A stretch of 31,072 nt of DNA from Chara braunii. Lineage: Eukaryota > Streptophyta > Charophyceae > Charales > Characeae. Below, in pieces: positions 21,522 to 31,072 of this stretch; within the stretch, counting starts at the first letter, position 1; the number at the start of each line of letters is the position of its first letter. The DNA is taken from positions 1,062,422-1,093,493 of the forward strand of contig BFEA01000506.1 in NCBI GenBank assembly GCA_003427395.1. Reading direction: 5' to 3'. The notes below the pieces were generated by a model that was not told the DNA's origin, made no database searches, and was given only the letters and a program-made list of their open reading frames with translations. A program made the position numbers and the translations under genes.

Positions 21522-23097
21522 AGCCACACCGGAGCCCGTCTGGCTACGTAGGGGCCGCATGCTGGCCAACAGGTAGGCTTGCAACTCCGTGGCTGCCTTG
21601 TTACCGTATCAGCTAAACAAAATGAGCGGCACACCCCCCAACCGCCTAGCTTGTACTACGCAGTCAACCCGCTACAGCTCCCCTTGCCCCAACAGTCCCC
21701 CATTCTGCCCAGTACTCCCTTCGAATAGTGTCAATTTGCAATGGCGAGGCAGAAGTCATAGCAGTTCACAACCTGGCTCGTCAACTGTTCCACCAGATGG
21801 ATAACTATATTAATAGATTAGCCGTGCACCGTTGTTTCTTCCTCTACTACTCAAGTACCTCTCCGTTGCAACTTTCAGTGTTACAGCCATAGGTAAGTAC
21901 CAACATGTTGGGACCCTTTGACTAACGAGTGCCCTTGCTGCTCACACACACACTTAAGGCGACTAGCACTCAGATAGGCACACGGACCACTTCGTGCGGG
22001 CACACACAGACTTAAGGTCCGCAATGTACTAAAGCTATCCTCTACTCTTACTCCCTTTTCATACCTCGACACCCTTCTTGCTTCCCAACCTTGTTCGCCT
22101 CATGCGTTTGGTCACGTATTCTGTCGATGTCAGTAACAGCCACACTGAGTACCCAAAGATGCCGACTTTGCAGACCATCGCCAAGACCAGGTATGTATCC
22201 CGATTTTTGCATTGTGGCCTCAATTACCTGCTGACCTCGCACCAGCCCATTCTCTAGGTAGGTCTCTCTTTCCCAACCTTTTCACGCACCGTGCTAACCT
22301 GCGCATTCGCTCCCTCGTAACAATTGTGCTCTTTGGCCCCTTCCCTCGGCCAGGTACGGCCGCAAGTCGGCTTTCGTAACCCAACCTCAGTTCATGCTGT
22401 ATCGCCAACTCGGTCATGCTCATAGAGGCTAATGTGAACCACTTCCACCAACAGGGTAAGCGACGAGCCGAGCAGCAGGTAAGCCTCTAACCTCCCGGTT
22501 GTCCCCACTCTACTTGTTTCATCGATTTGTCTAAAGTCGAATGAATCTTCCATTAGAACGTGGATAGATACATTCCTTACGACACCCTCCTCTCCTACGT
22601 CTATAACCCGCTTACCTACGTGCAGCCCCCGACACTTGCACGGAGGGATCCGGCTCCGTACTTCCCAATTCCGACGTCGCCATCACATTCGCAATGTCAA
22701 GAAACCCCAACTCAGCCCCTTGGACCGCCAACTTCCGCACACCAATGAGTAAGAACGCCCTCTTCCGACTCCCCTTCTCCATAGCCTCGGCGCAACGGCT
22801 TTCTCTCTCACCCACTAACTGACTAACCTACCTTGGAAATGAACCCCGTAGCTGAACTTGCCTAGCATCAGAACCCCAAATTCACATGTCGGTTCGTCCA
22901 AAACGGCTGATCAACGACCGAATAAGTGACTCTCCTCCTTCCCGCTTTTTCCACTCCCGCCATTTCTTCACGCAGTCCTCCTCTCTCTAACACTAATCCT
23001 ACTCAACTAACACGAAAACCAACACTACCACGTGATTCATCCGGGGCCAAAGCCCCGCGGGCCAAAGCCCCGATATAGCTTCCTTCTCCGCTCAAAA

Positions 23098-23366
23098 CCA
23101 CTCTGAAACGAGTGGGCTCCGAGTTTTCCCCTGCGCCCAACTCAATCCGCCATGGCTCGTCGCATCCTGCTATCCTACTAACTTCTATCCTACTAACCAA
23201 TAGCTAAATCCCACTTCATAGCCTAACTCGCCGGAGCTGAAAACCCCCACGTAGTGTTTTAGATCACTTGATTCCGTTGGGAATCGAGTAAGTTCCCCAG
23301 CCTTAGCTGCCCCATAGCTTCCTTTCTTCGAATGAATCCGGCGCAGAAACGCGCCCGGATTCATTC
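23098..23366. other. GC-rich hairpins in the 5' LTR
   Basis: CCACTC, loop tgaaac, GAGTGG is at 23098-23115. TCACTTGATTCC with GGAATCGAGTAA and loop gttg is at 23264-23291; it is weaker than the perfect stem in the 3' LTR. GAATGAATCCGGCGC, loop agaaac, then the complementary arm with one bulged C is at 23330-23366. The order matches 8796-9064. Confidence 0.75.
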
Positions 23367-23797
23367 CCTTCCATACTTCTTCCCTCCTGCTCAGTCTTTC
23401 CCAGCAATACCTGCATCCGTCCCAGTGCCTCTCCGTAACTGCCCGTCTGTCTCAGCTTTCCCCGCTGCCTATCCCATGCCTTCGACATTACTCCTCCTCT
23501 GGACGCACCTGGCGCACAACCCGTCCCGGTTCACATTCACTCCAACCTCGCTTTTCGCTCCTTTGTTGTCTGCCTCAGCGCTTCCCGGCATGGTTAGTGC
23601 AGCGCTCGTCTCCAGCTCCAAATGCACCCGGGCGTGATCCCGGGTCTGGTTCATTCGCTCCTTCACCTTGTCTCTCTCCTGCTCTCGCTGCTGCGCCCGG
23701 CCCGTTCCCTTTTGCTAGCACTTCCCCCGACAGCAGTAGACCTCGTAGTGATAGACCGGGTAGTAGCCGACCGCCTAATTGACAACTCCAGCGATTA

Positions 23798-23829
<32 letters not shown>

Positions 23830-25135
23830 TCGACTCGATTTCCTCCAGCCTACATGTCCAAGCCCGACGGACGAGCTGTATAGCAGTGCCGCAGTAGCCT
23901 CCACCGTGGTACCCCCGGCCCATGGCGCCTACTGGGCCTACCGTGCCTACTGCGCCTGTGGCTTGTTCTCGGCCTTTCCGGTTCCGAGGGCACACTCCCT
24001 CCAAACCCCGCTCTGCAAACTGTGGCTGGCGGGAGGTATACCCTGTGGCCACGACCCCTCGGGACTATTCCACCCTCCCGCGGGCCCCACAATGGCCTTC
24101 GTGGTGGTAGCATACGTTCGATCAAGACAACGCCTCGGACCGCCTCCCAAACACCGCGTCGGGCCTGCCCCACCAACTCGCGGGCCCTGACGGTATACTC
24201 ACACTCAACTCCCCACGGCAGATAACAGTTGGCGGGTGGTGCCCCCACAACAATCCCCGCTACTCAGGTTACTTCTGCCTCGTGGGCTAACTACCCATCG
24301 GCTCCCATGCACGACGAACTCCTCGGTCCCTGTTCTTTCAACGACGAACAGGATAAAGGAGATTTGTCAGCGCCCCAACGTGCAGCAGATCGTAAGCCAC
24401 CGAAAGGAGTCGTGCGCTCAGGGTCCTCTACAGCTGCGGCGGCCACCCATTGCCGGTCCCATGTCCAACTTACACGAAGTCAGAACATAAAATCAAATAA
24501 TGACCACAATAAATCATAATACTACGTTTTAAAATTTTTTAATTGTCAGGATGTCGTTCCGACACTGCCGACGGCAAAACCAAGAGGGATAGCCCCGTCG
24601 GGCCCTCAACCGCTCGCTCCGTCCACGCCACTCTCATCCCCGTGTCGTCGCCGTTCGACCCTGTCCCCTGAATCTCCTTGACGAAAGTCGGGTGCCCTAA
24701 CCACTGATGCTGAGCCCGAGCCTGGGTCGAGCTTCGGCGGACGCCTAAATAACCGGACACTGCGAGACGCGCCGAGCTATCGAAACGCCTTCAAAAGCCA
24801 CATTGTCGTCGATGCTGTCCTCCGCACGTACGCACAAGTCACAGACAAGCACATCGATCAACGAGGCATAATCTTCTTAATCCCTCCTTAATAAGAAGAA
24901 AAAAGAATTCCGGTCGGCGATCACACCGACTCTTCAACCATCAACAAATAAAAAGATCACGCGCTCCTCAAAACCGCGCACACACACACTCTCTATTCTA
25001 GTCAACCTTCCAGCCGTCGTAAACACACAGACGCAGCCGCGCTTCGCGCGATATACTTAAACTCTAATCTAAACTTATTTTTTGTCGCATGCAAAAACCA
25101 GGGTGGATACCCTTGTAAGGGTATTCGCGCCGACA

Positions 25136-26130
25136 GCAAACAACACCATCAAGATAAAAAATCTAGACGGTGGAAAGTATTAGCACCACTAGTGGGATCA
25201 AGTGGGAGAGCCGCGAGAGAAAAGAAAGAAAAATAATGGTGTTGAGACGGCTGCCCTGCAGTCTGAGATATCTCGGACTAGCTAGGCATGAAAAAATAGA
25301 GCCCCAAGGGGCCCAACACAGAAAAAAGGTTGTCCAAAGAAAATCGGAGCATAGCGGGCTCAAAGTTGAAACTAACGGAGACAAAATGGAACCCCCTATG
25401 AGCATGGGGATGTCATTATTGTAATCCAAGATAAAACGGTCAACTGCTGAGTCTGAATCTGGTCATGGATGAGGATCCATGACCTAGAAAAGGACTCAAC
25501 AGCTAATTGACACTTGTAACATCAGAAATAAAAGAAAAAAAAAGAAAAATGAGAAAAAATAGAGGGAGAATGAGACAAAGAGGAAGAAAAAGAATGGAGG
25601 AAAATGTGTCGGCCAGTTGGGACTGCTGGAGTAGGGACTGGCAGGTCCCTGCAGTGACCTCATCAGTCCGGATTTAGTGGAGGGCAGTTCGGATTGCAGA
25701 GATAATGCCCCCCCCCACAAAATCTGAATTAAAAAGAGAAAAATAAGAGAAAAATGCAAGGATGAGTCGACATTTTTTTTGTGAGTCATGGATATGAGAT
25801 CTGATCTTATGGATGAGAGGAGTTGGCCGTTTTTTTCTGGGCCAGCTCAAACAGCCAGCTCCGGAATGAGTTGGCAACCCAAAATGGAAAGAGACAAAAA
25901 AAAGGAAAAAAACCAAAATTGTACATTGGACCAAAAGGAGAGCTTCGTGCACCAAAAATTGAAAAATTGAGCATAGGGGCTCAAAATGGAAGCAATGATC
26001 ACATGGGGGTAGCTCGAAATTATGTTGGCCTTGGATCTCAGCCTGATCGAAGGCTGAGATTGCTCCTAGACAGGGAAAAATATCTCGGTCTACCCAAAAT
26101 AGGCCAAAATAAAAAAAGTCGAGAAAAAGA
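25136..26130. other. Unassigned purine-rich intergenic sequence
   Basis: Right flank of the retroelement, with no convincing gene. Contains A/G-rich tracts (25520-25600, 25740-25760) and a perfect hairpin ATCTCAGCC / GGCTGAGAT at 26035-26060. A segment with 'gagcatag..gggctcaaa' appears twice (about 25347 and 25970), hinting at an old degenerate repeat. ORFs here are fragments dominated by K/E- or F/S-rich low complexity. Confidence 0.5.
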
Positions 26131-26138
26131 CCTACAAG
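26131..26138. repeat. Left 8-bp target-site duplication of the hAT element
   Basis: CCTACAAG, identical to 26869-26876. Confidence 0.93.
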
Positions 26139-26238
26139 CAGGGTTGCTGGCGTTCGGGACGGGACGAACACCTGAACCCGAACGCCCGAACGTACGGGAC
26201 CTCTTCGGAAGGCGTTCGGCCGTTCGTGCCAAACGCGG

Positions 26239-26266
26239 AAAAAAAAAAAAAAAAAAAAAAAAAAAA
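26239..26266. repeat. Poly-A tract inside the hAT element
   Basis: A run of 28 A directly inside the left GC-rich subterminal zone. It is not a retroposon tail, because DNA-transposon ends and target duplications surround it. Confidence 0.9.
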
Positions 26267-26367
26267 TGTTATGGAGAAAAATAAACTAAACAACATTTGA
26301 CTAGGCACTGTATCCAAATTCTTTACCAAATTTGAGTTAAAAATCAAATACAGAAAATAAACACTAT

Positions 26368-26770
26368 GATAAAAATAAGAAAAAATAAAAAGAGAATTAA
26401 AATAAGTGAGTGTGCCAGCACCTTTTCGACACCGCTATCTTTGTTGATTTTTAATTATTTTTTGGCATTGACAAATGCCCTGAAAATTTATAGATATATA
26501 GTTTACATAATCAATCACTTATTAACAAATTCTTTAAAAAATAATATTTTTTTTTAGGCCCCGAAATAGAGTAAAAACAACAAGTTAAAAGTGAAAAAAA
26601 AAAAATAGTGTGTGGGCGAGCACGTTTTGACACCCCCATCTTTGACGATTTTTAATGTTTTTTTGGCTTAGCAGAATGGCTTCACAATTTATACTCGTGT
26701 AGTTTACATCATATAGAACTCACAAAAGAACATTCAAAAAAAAAAAATGTTTTTTAAGCTCCGAAACATT
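26368..26770. repeat. Two ~200-bp direct repeats in the hAT core
   Basis: Copy 1 (about 26368-26569) and copy 2 (about 26570-26770) share, in order, a gtg-tgtg-gc-agcac-ttt-gacacc segment, an atctttg-gatttttaat segment, atagtttacat-at, and a poly-T then a gccccgaaa/gctccgaaa end. Offset is about 202 bp and identity is moderate (diverged). Each copy may be an ancestral end-to-end unit duplicated within the transposon. Confidence 0.65.
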
Positions 26771-26868
26771 TTTTGGTGAGGCCCGAACCTGGAGGTGTTC
26801 GGCCCCCGAACTGGACCCCGAACGCCCGAACATTCGGCGGCCCCCGAACGTTTGGTCAGGTAACCCTG

Positions 26869-26876
26869 CCTACAAG
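26869..26876. repeat. Right 8-bp target-site duplication of the hAT element
   Basis: CCTACAAG, identical to 26131-26138. Confidence 0.93.
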
Positions 26877-27595
26877 GTTTTTTTCTTTAAAGTAAGGTTG
26901 CCCCTTGGACCTTTGGACTGAAGGGGGCAACACTTCAAAAGGGGATAGAGGCTTGAAGAGGCCCAAGGGGCAGTCCGAGTTGGTACCAGACATTCAGACT
27001 GCATGTAACTGACCAAAATGAGGCGCAGGTGCCCCCGGAGAGGCCAAATGGTAAAAATTGATCATGGGCGTACCTCGGTTCACCTTAACGGCACATGTGG
27101 AGGCCCATGGGCTTACCGGAGTGGTGGTTCAACACTAATAAACTGAAGGAGCAGTCCGCCACATTCACATTTGCATTAGGAGTGCCCATGCTGCCCGAGT
27201 GAGCTCACAAGAACACTTGGAGTGTGAGGAGGGGAACCGCTGCCAGCAGAAAGCCTAAGAGAAGGTTGTGAGCAAGGGAAGACTGCCATAGGAGCTAGTG
27301 TGAGTGGTGGAAGCACAAGGGGGTGGTCCGCCATAGCCCCCAGGCTGTGGGAGAAGAGGAGAGGCTTAGAGGAACCCATTCAGCCCTCCTAGAACGGAGG
27401 ACTCCATGACCTTGGTAGAAGGAGCTTGCCATAGCTTGGGAAGGACTGAGGACAGTGAGGAGAGGAAGGAGATGAGGACTTGAGGGAAGATGAGAGTCAT
27501 AGCTAAGTGAGGAGGAGGAAGCTTCATCAAGAGTGGCCTTTGACACCAAGAGAAAGAAATGAGAGGTGAGTGGGAACAAGGAGGAGAAACCTCCC
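26877..27595. other. Unassigned G/A-rich intergenic sequence
   Basis: Continuation of the sequence interrupted by the hAT element. The plus strand is purine-rich, especially 27200-27590, and no sustained ORF looks coding. The minus-strand ORFs at 27176-27579 are serine/proline/leucine-rich by-products of the base composition. Confidence 0.5.
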
Positions 27596-27599
27596 CTTC

Positions 27600-27762
27600 T
27601 TGATCTTCTTCTTCCCCTTCTTTTTCGTCTTCTCCCTCTTCTTCTCCTTCTTCTTCTTTTTCTTCTTCTTCTTCTTCTTCTTCTTCTTCCTCCTCCTCTT
27701 CTTCTTCTTCTTCTTCTTCTTCTTCTTCTTCTTCTTTTTCTTCTTCTTCTTATTTCTTTTTT
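27600..27762. repeat. CTT/TTC trinucleotide microsatellite
   Basis: A near-continuous pyrimidine tract of CTT/TTC triplets with CCT interruptions. It gives artificial poly-leucine or poly-phenylalanine frames. The opposite strand continues the purine-rich character of the upstream flank. Confidence 0.9.
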
Positions 27763-27839
27763 GTCCCTCTATTACTTACTAAATCTGATCCTTCTTCAGG
27801 GAGTAGAAAGTAGCTCCTCCATTGGTAATGTCTCCATGG

Positions 27840-30800
27840 TGTGCCGATTCTTCCCTAGTTACTTCAAAGCTCATGTGTGTGTGTGTAGCAGTCTTTTTAG
27901 TACAAGCTTAGTCTTTCCCCTACCTTGTGATGTGCCGGTTCTTCTCTAGCTAACAGCAATTTCGTCAAAACGGACATATTTTATTTTTTGAACGAAATTG
28001 AAAACAAAAAAATTGGCCCGATTTAGGTCGATATTTTCAGCTCCTGAGGGTACAGCGTTCTGAAAACGACCTACCCCCTGGATGCAAACTAAGTCCAGAT
28101 ACATCCAAGGGGTCCGGCGTTTTAAGGACGCCGGACCCTCAAGAGCTTGAAATCTCCACCTAAATCTCTCCAATTTATGAGGTTTCAATTTCGTTCAAAA
28201 AATAAAATATGTCCGTTTTGACGAAATTGCTGTTAGTTGTTCCATAACTCATGTGTGTGTGTGTAGTAGTCTCTTTGATGCAAGTTCGGTTTTTTCCCCA
28301 CTTTGTGATGTGTCGGTTCCTCTCTAGTTGCTCCATAGCTCGTGTGTGTGTGAGTGGTAGCCTCATTAGTGCAAATTCAATCTTTTCTCTACTTGGTGAT
28401 GTGGCGATGCATCCAAGTTGCTCCATAGCTTGTATATGTGTGTGCCATGCTCTCAACTGTGCTGTTTCAGTCCATTCTCTACTTGGTGATGTGGCGGTGC
28501 ATCCAAGCTTGCTCGATAGCTTGTGTATGTGTGTGCCATGTTCCAAACTGTGCTGTTTCAGTCCATTCTCTACTTGGTGATGTGGCGATGCATCTAAGTT
28601 GCTCCATAGCTTGTGTATGTGTGTGCCATGCTCCAAACTGTGTTGTTTCAGTCCATTCTCTACTTGGTGATGTGGCGATGCATCCAAGTTGCTTCATAGC
28701 TTGTGTATATGTGTGTCATGCTCCAAACTGTGTTGTTTCAGTTTATTCTCTACTTGGTGATGTGGCGATGCATCCAAGTTGCTTCATAGCTTGTGTATGT
28801 GTGTGCCATGCTCTCAACTGTGTTGTTTCAGTCCATTCTCTACTTGGTGATGTGGCGGTGCATCCAAGCTTGCTCCATAGCTTGTGTATGTGTGTGTCGT
28901 GCTCCAAACTGTGTTGTTTCAATCCATTCTCTACTTGGTGATGTGGCAATGCATCCAAGTTTGCTCTGTAACTTGTGTACGTGTATGCCACACTCTCAAC
29001 TGTGCAGTTTCAATCCATTCTCTGCTTGGTGATGTGGCGGTACATCCAAGGTACTCCATAGCTTGTGTATGTGTGTGCCATGCTCTCAACTGTGCTATTT
29101 CAGTCCATTCTGTACTTGGTGATGTGGTGGTGCATCCAAGCTTGCTCCATAACTTGTGTATGTGTGTGCCATACTCTCAACTGTGCAGTTTCATGACATT
29201 CCCTACTTGGTGATGTAGCGGTACATCCATAGTTGCTCCATGACTTGTTTGTGTGTATGTCACACTCTCAACTTTGCGGTTTCAGTCCATTATCTACGTG
29301 GTGGTGTGGCGGTACATCCAAGCTTGCTCCGTGACTTACGTATGTATGTGCTGTGGGTGTTTTGCTGCAGTTCGGTCCTACTCTCACCAGTTGACGTGAT
29401 AGTTCACTCCTAGTTCTCCCGTGACTTATGTATGTATGTGCTGTAGGTGTTTTGCTGCAGTTCAGTCTTACCCTGACCGTGTGATGTGACAGTTCACTCC
29501 TAGTTCTCACGTGACTTATGTATGTATGTGTTGTAGATGTTTTGCTGCAGTTCAGTCTTACTCTCGCCATGTGACGTGACAGTTCATTCCTACTTCTCCC
29601 GTGACTTATGTATGTATGTGTTGAGGATGTTTTGCTGCAGTTGAGACTTACTCTCAACGTATGATGTGACAATTCACTCTTAGTTCTCCCGTGACTTATG
29701 TATGTATGTGCTGTAGGTAGTTTGCTGCAAGTTTAGTCTTACTCTCACCATGTGATGTAACAATCTACTCCTAGCCCCCCCGTGACTTACGTATGTATGT
29801 GATGTAGGTGTTTTGCTGCAGTTCAGCCTTACTCTCGCCGTGTGACGTGACAGTCTACTCCTAGCCGTTCCGTGACTTTTATATGTATGTGCTGTAGGTA
29901 GTGTGTCGCAGTTCAGCCTTACTCTCACAGTGTGATGTGACAGTTCACTCCTCGTTCTCCCGTGACTTATGTATGTATGTGTTGTAGGTAGTTTGCTGCA
30001 AGTTCAGGCTTACTCTCACCATGTGATGTGACAGTCTACTCCTAGCCCTCCTGTGACTTGTGTATGCATGTGTTGTAGGTGCTTTGCTGCAGTCAAGCAT
30101 TACTCTCGCCGTGTGACGTGACAGTCTACTCCTAGCCCTCCTGCGACTTTTGTATGTATGTGCTGTAGATAGTTTGTTGCAGTTCAGCCTTACTCCCACA
30201 GTGTGATGTGACAGTTCACTCCTAGTTCTCCCGTGACTTATGTATGTACGTGTTGTAGGTAGTTTGCTGCAAGTTCAGTCTTGCCTTCACTATGCGATGT
30301 GCCAGTTCCCTCCCAGCTGTTCCGTGACTCATGAATGTACATGCTGTCTGTGGTTTGCTGCAAGTTCAGTCTTGCCTTCACTGTGCGATGTGGCAGTTCC
30401 CTCCCAGCTGTTCCGTGACTCATGTGTGTGCGTGTTGTGAGACATTTTGCTGCAACTTGGTCTATTCTCCACTTCGTAATGTGGCAGTTCACTCCTAGCT
30501 GTTCCGTGACTTATCTCTATGTGTGATGTAGGATCCTTGCTGCAGTTCAGTCTGTTCTTCGCTATGTGATGTGATGGAATGCTGCCAACTGTCTCATGGC
30601 TCATGTGTGTCTGTGTTGTAGGTCCCTTGTTGCGGATCAGTCTCCTCTTCATTCTGCAATGTGTCGTTTTCCTCTTGGTGCTCCCATAGTTTCGCATATG
30701 TGTTGGCCTTAGTGCAGTTGTGTTGTTCAAATTCAGTCCTCACTTGGCGATGTGCCGGTTCTTCTTGTTGCTCCCATAGCTTCTCATATTTGCATGCCTT

Positions 30801-30840
30801 AGTATACTCATGCTTTTTAAGTTCAGTCCTCACCGGGGGT
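27840..30840. repeat. 90/91-bp tandem repeat array, about 30 units
   Basis: A shared anchor recurs every 90 or 91 bp across the array. 'acttggtgatgtgg' is at 28391, 28481, 28572, 28662, 28752, 28842, 28933, 29024, 29114 and 29205. 'gtgactta-gtatgtatgtg' is at 29331, 29421, 29511, 29601, 29691, 29782 and on to about 30233. Subtypes are ordered along the array: a GT-rich set (27840-28380), the 'cttggtgatgtggcg/tccaagcttg' set (28390-29300), the 'gtgacttatgtatgtatg/tttgctgcag' set (29331-30300), and progressively decayed units to 30840. Removing the MITE at 27950-28236 restores the 91-bp phase. Because 90 is divisible by three, long repeated ORFs appear on both strands; I consider them artefacts. 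Confidence 0.9.
27950..28236. mobile_element. 287-bp palindromic foldback MITE inside the tandem array
   Basis: The two ends are perfect 54-bp inverted repeats starting CTAACAGCAATTTCGTC. Pairing continues through most of the interior: TTTCAGCTCCTGAGGG against CCCTCAAGAGCTTGAAA, and GCGTTCTGAAAACG against CGTTTTAAGGACGC, leaving a small central loop near 28085-28105. Excision restores a normal array unit (tctctag + ttgttcc). The target duplication is ambiguous: the sequence fits a 3-bp TAG or none. No coding capacity. A read-through transcript would form a long near-perfect hairpin. Confidence 0.92.
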
Positions 30841-30981
30841 AGTGTTGATTCGAGATTTGGCTGCAACTCCGTAACAATATAGGGGCAGGGGACGACTGTC
30901 TACATGCTGATCTCACTTATTGATGAGCCAGGCCCGAATCCTAGGCTAGGGAAAACGATAGGATTAGTAAATATGGATTAG

Positions 30982-30983
<2 letters not shown>
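30841..30983. other. Short unique segment between array and microsatellite
   Basis: No repeat phase of the 90-bp array remains and no ORF or RNA gene is apparent. Confidence 0.5.

Positions 30984-31072
<89 letters not shown>
30984..31072. repeat. CT microsatellite running to the window end
   Basis: At least 89 bp of uninterrupted TC/CT dinucleotides; its true length is not visible because the window stops inside it. Confidence 0.95.

Larger units (their letters stand above)
1..25135 (-). mobile_element. Giant non-autonomous LTR retrotransposon (LARD-like), 3' LTR truncated by window edge
   Basis: Two long direct repeats (8321-11521 plus 1-1059, and 17372-25135) flank a 5.85-kb domain. Both repeats end in the same plus-strand sequence (...GCGCCGACA), and a tRNA-Asp-type PBS sits at the inner edge of the right repeat on the minus strand. 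Transcription would therefore run right to left: 5' LTR 17372-25135, internal domain 17371-11522, 3' LTR from 11521 leftward. The 3' LTR is interrupted by a solo LTR (1060-8320) and continues off the window. No protease, reverse transcriptase, RNase H or integrase is recognisable, so any mobilisation must have been in trans. tRNA-Asp priming is known from Tat/Athila-type plant gypsy elements; that lineage assignment is inference. LTR-LTR divergence is about 5-6% by eye, so the insertion is not recent. The outer target duplication cannot be checked because the left end is missing. Confidence 0.85.
17372..25135 (-). repeat. 5' LTR of the giant element (7.76 kb, complete)
   Basis: The plus strand starts TGTCGAGCGC and ends GCGCCGACA. 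It is bounded by the PBS on the left and unrelated sequence (25136 onward) on the right. It matches the 3' LTR (1-1059, 8321-11521) at about 94-95%, and the solo LTR at about 90% over its left half. It contains the 122-bp minisatellite (five units), the AACTTA-loop hairpin array, GC-rich GAAAC-loop hairpins and the terminal inverted repeat. A single unresolved base is at 21521. U3, R and U5 limits and a promoter cannot be placed confidently. Confidence 0.9.
26139..26868. mobile_element. Non-autonomous hAT-type transposon, 730 bp
   Basis: Terminal inverted repeats begin CAGGGTTGCTGGC... on the left and, read inward from the right end, CAGGGTTACCTGACCAAACG. Perfect 8-bp target duplications flank the element; 8-bp duplications and CAGGG-type ends are hallmarks of the hAT superfamily. 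Both subterminal zones (26150-26228, 26780-26858) are GC-rich and packed with CCCGAACG/CGTTCGGG words in both orientations, like subterminal transposase-binding repeats. The core is AT-rich with a 28-A run (26239-26266) and a ~200-bp direct duplication. No transposase ORF is present. Confidence 0.93.

Noticed and set aside
26239-26266. Poly-A as a LINE/SINE tail
   Set aside because: It lies inside a DNA transposon defined by inverted repeats and 8-bp target duplications.
27566-27949. Leucine- or phenylalanine-rich ORFs
   Set aside because: Produced by the CTT microsatellite; no membrane-protein family features outside the repeat.
27840-30840. CRISPR-like periodic repeat
   Set aside because: Units are contiguous with no unique spacers and the context is eukaryotic; it is an ordinary tandem array.
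28175-30866. Long repeated ORFs on both strands with a 30-residue period
   Set aside because: They follow from a 90-bp tandem unit divisible by three, break wherever a unit is 91 bp, and exist on both strands with no upstream gene structure.

Overview
This window looks like nuclear, intergenic DNA from a plant with a repeat-rich genome. The main evidence is an 18-nt primer-binding site matching the 3' end of plant tRNA-Asp, which is typical of plant Ty3/gypsy elements, together with a hAT-type non-autonomous transposon, two foldback MITEs, a long tandem array and several microsatellites. I found no intact protein-coding gene, tRNA, rRNA or CRISPR array. The species cannot be determined from the sequence alone.

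About 80% of the window (1-25135) is one very large, decayed LTR retrotransposon on the minus strand. Its 5' LTR is at 17372-25135 (7.76 kb, TG...CA). The tRNA-Asp PBS abuts it at 17352-17369. The internal domain is 11522-17371 (5.85 kb) and contains no recognisable polyprotein, only one broken sense-strand ORF (14266-15100). The 3' LTR is represented by 8321-11521 plus 1-1059; its remaining ~4.2 kb should lie left of the window. This 3' LTR is split by a complete 7.26-kb solo LTR of a related subfamily (1060-8320) flanked by a short near-identical target duplication. It also carries a 522-bp foldback MITE (10929-11450) that is absent from the partner LTR, and a 335-base assembly gap (10077-10411). 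The layout, with LTRs longer than the internal domain and no pol, resembles a large retrotransposon derivative (LARD, or a TR-GAG-like element).

The LTRs are unusually rich in short inverted repeats. One family (nine sites in each LTR at 3477-4099 and 20175-20790) keeps a nearly constant loop around AACTTA while the flanking stems change sequence and often stay complementary. A second family keeps a GAAAC loop with stems that differ compensatorily between LTR copies. A third set is a tandem 46-bp hairpin array in the internal domain (12634-12845). This repeated, covarying structure is the most interesting unexplained signal here.

Right of the retroelement, 25136-31072 is a separate repetitive neighbourhood. 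It holds purine-rich unique sequence, a 730-bp hAT-type element with a perfect 8-bp target duplication (26139-26868), a CTT microsatellite (27600-27760), and about 30 units of a 90/91-bp tandem repeat (27840-30840). The first units of that array are interrupted by a 287-bp almost fully palindromic MITE (27950-28236). The window ends inside a CT microsatellite.
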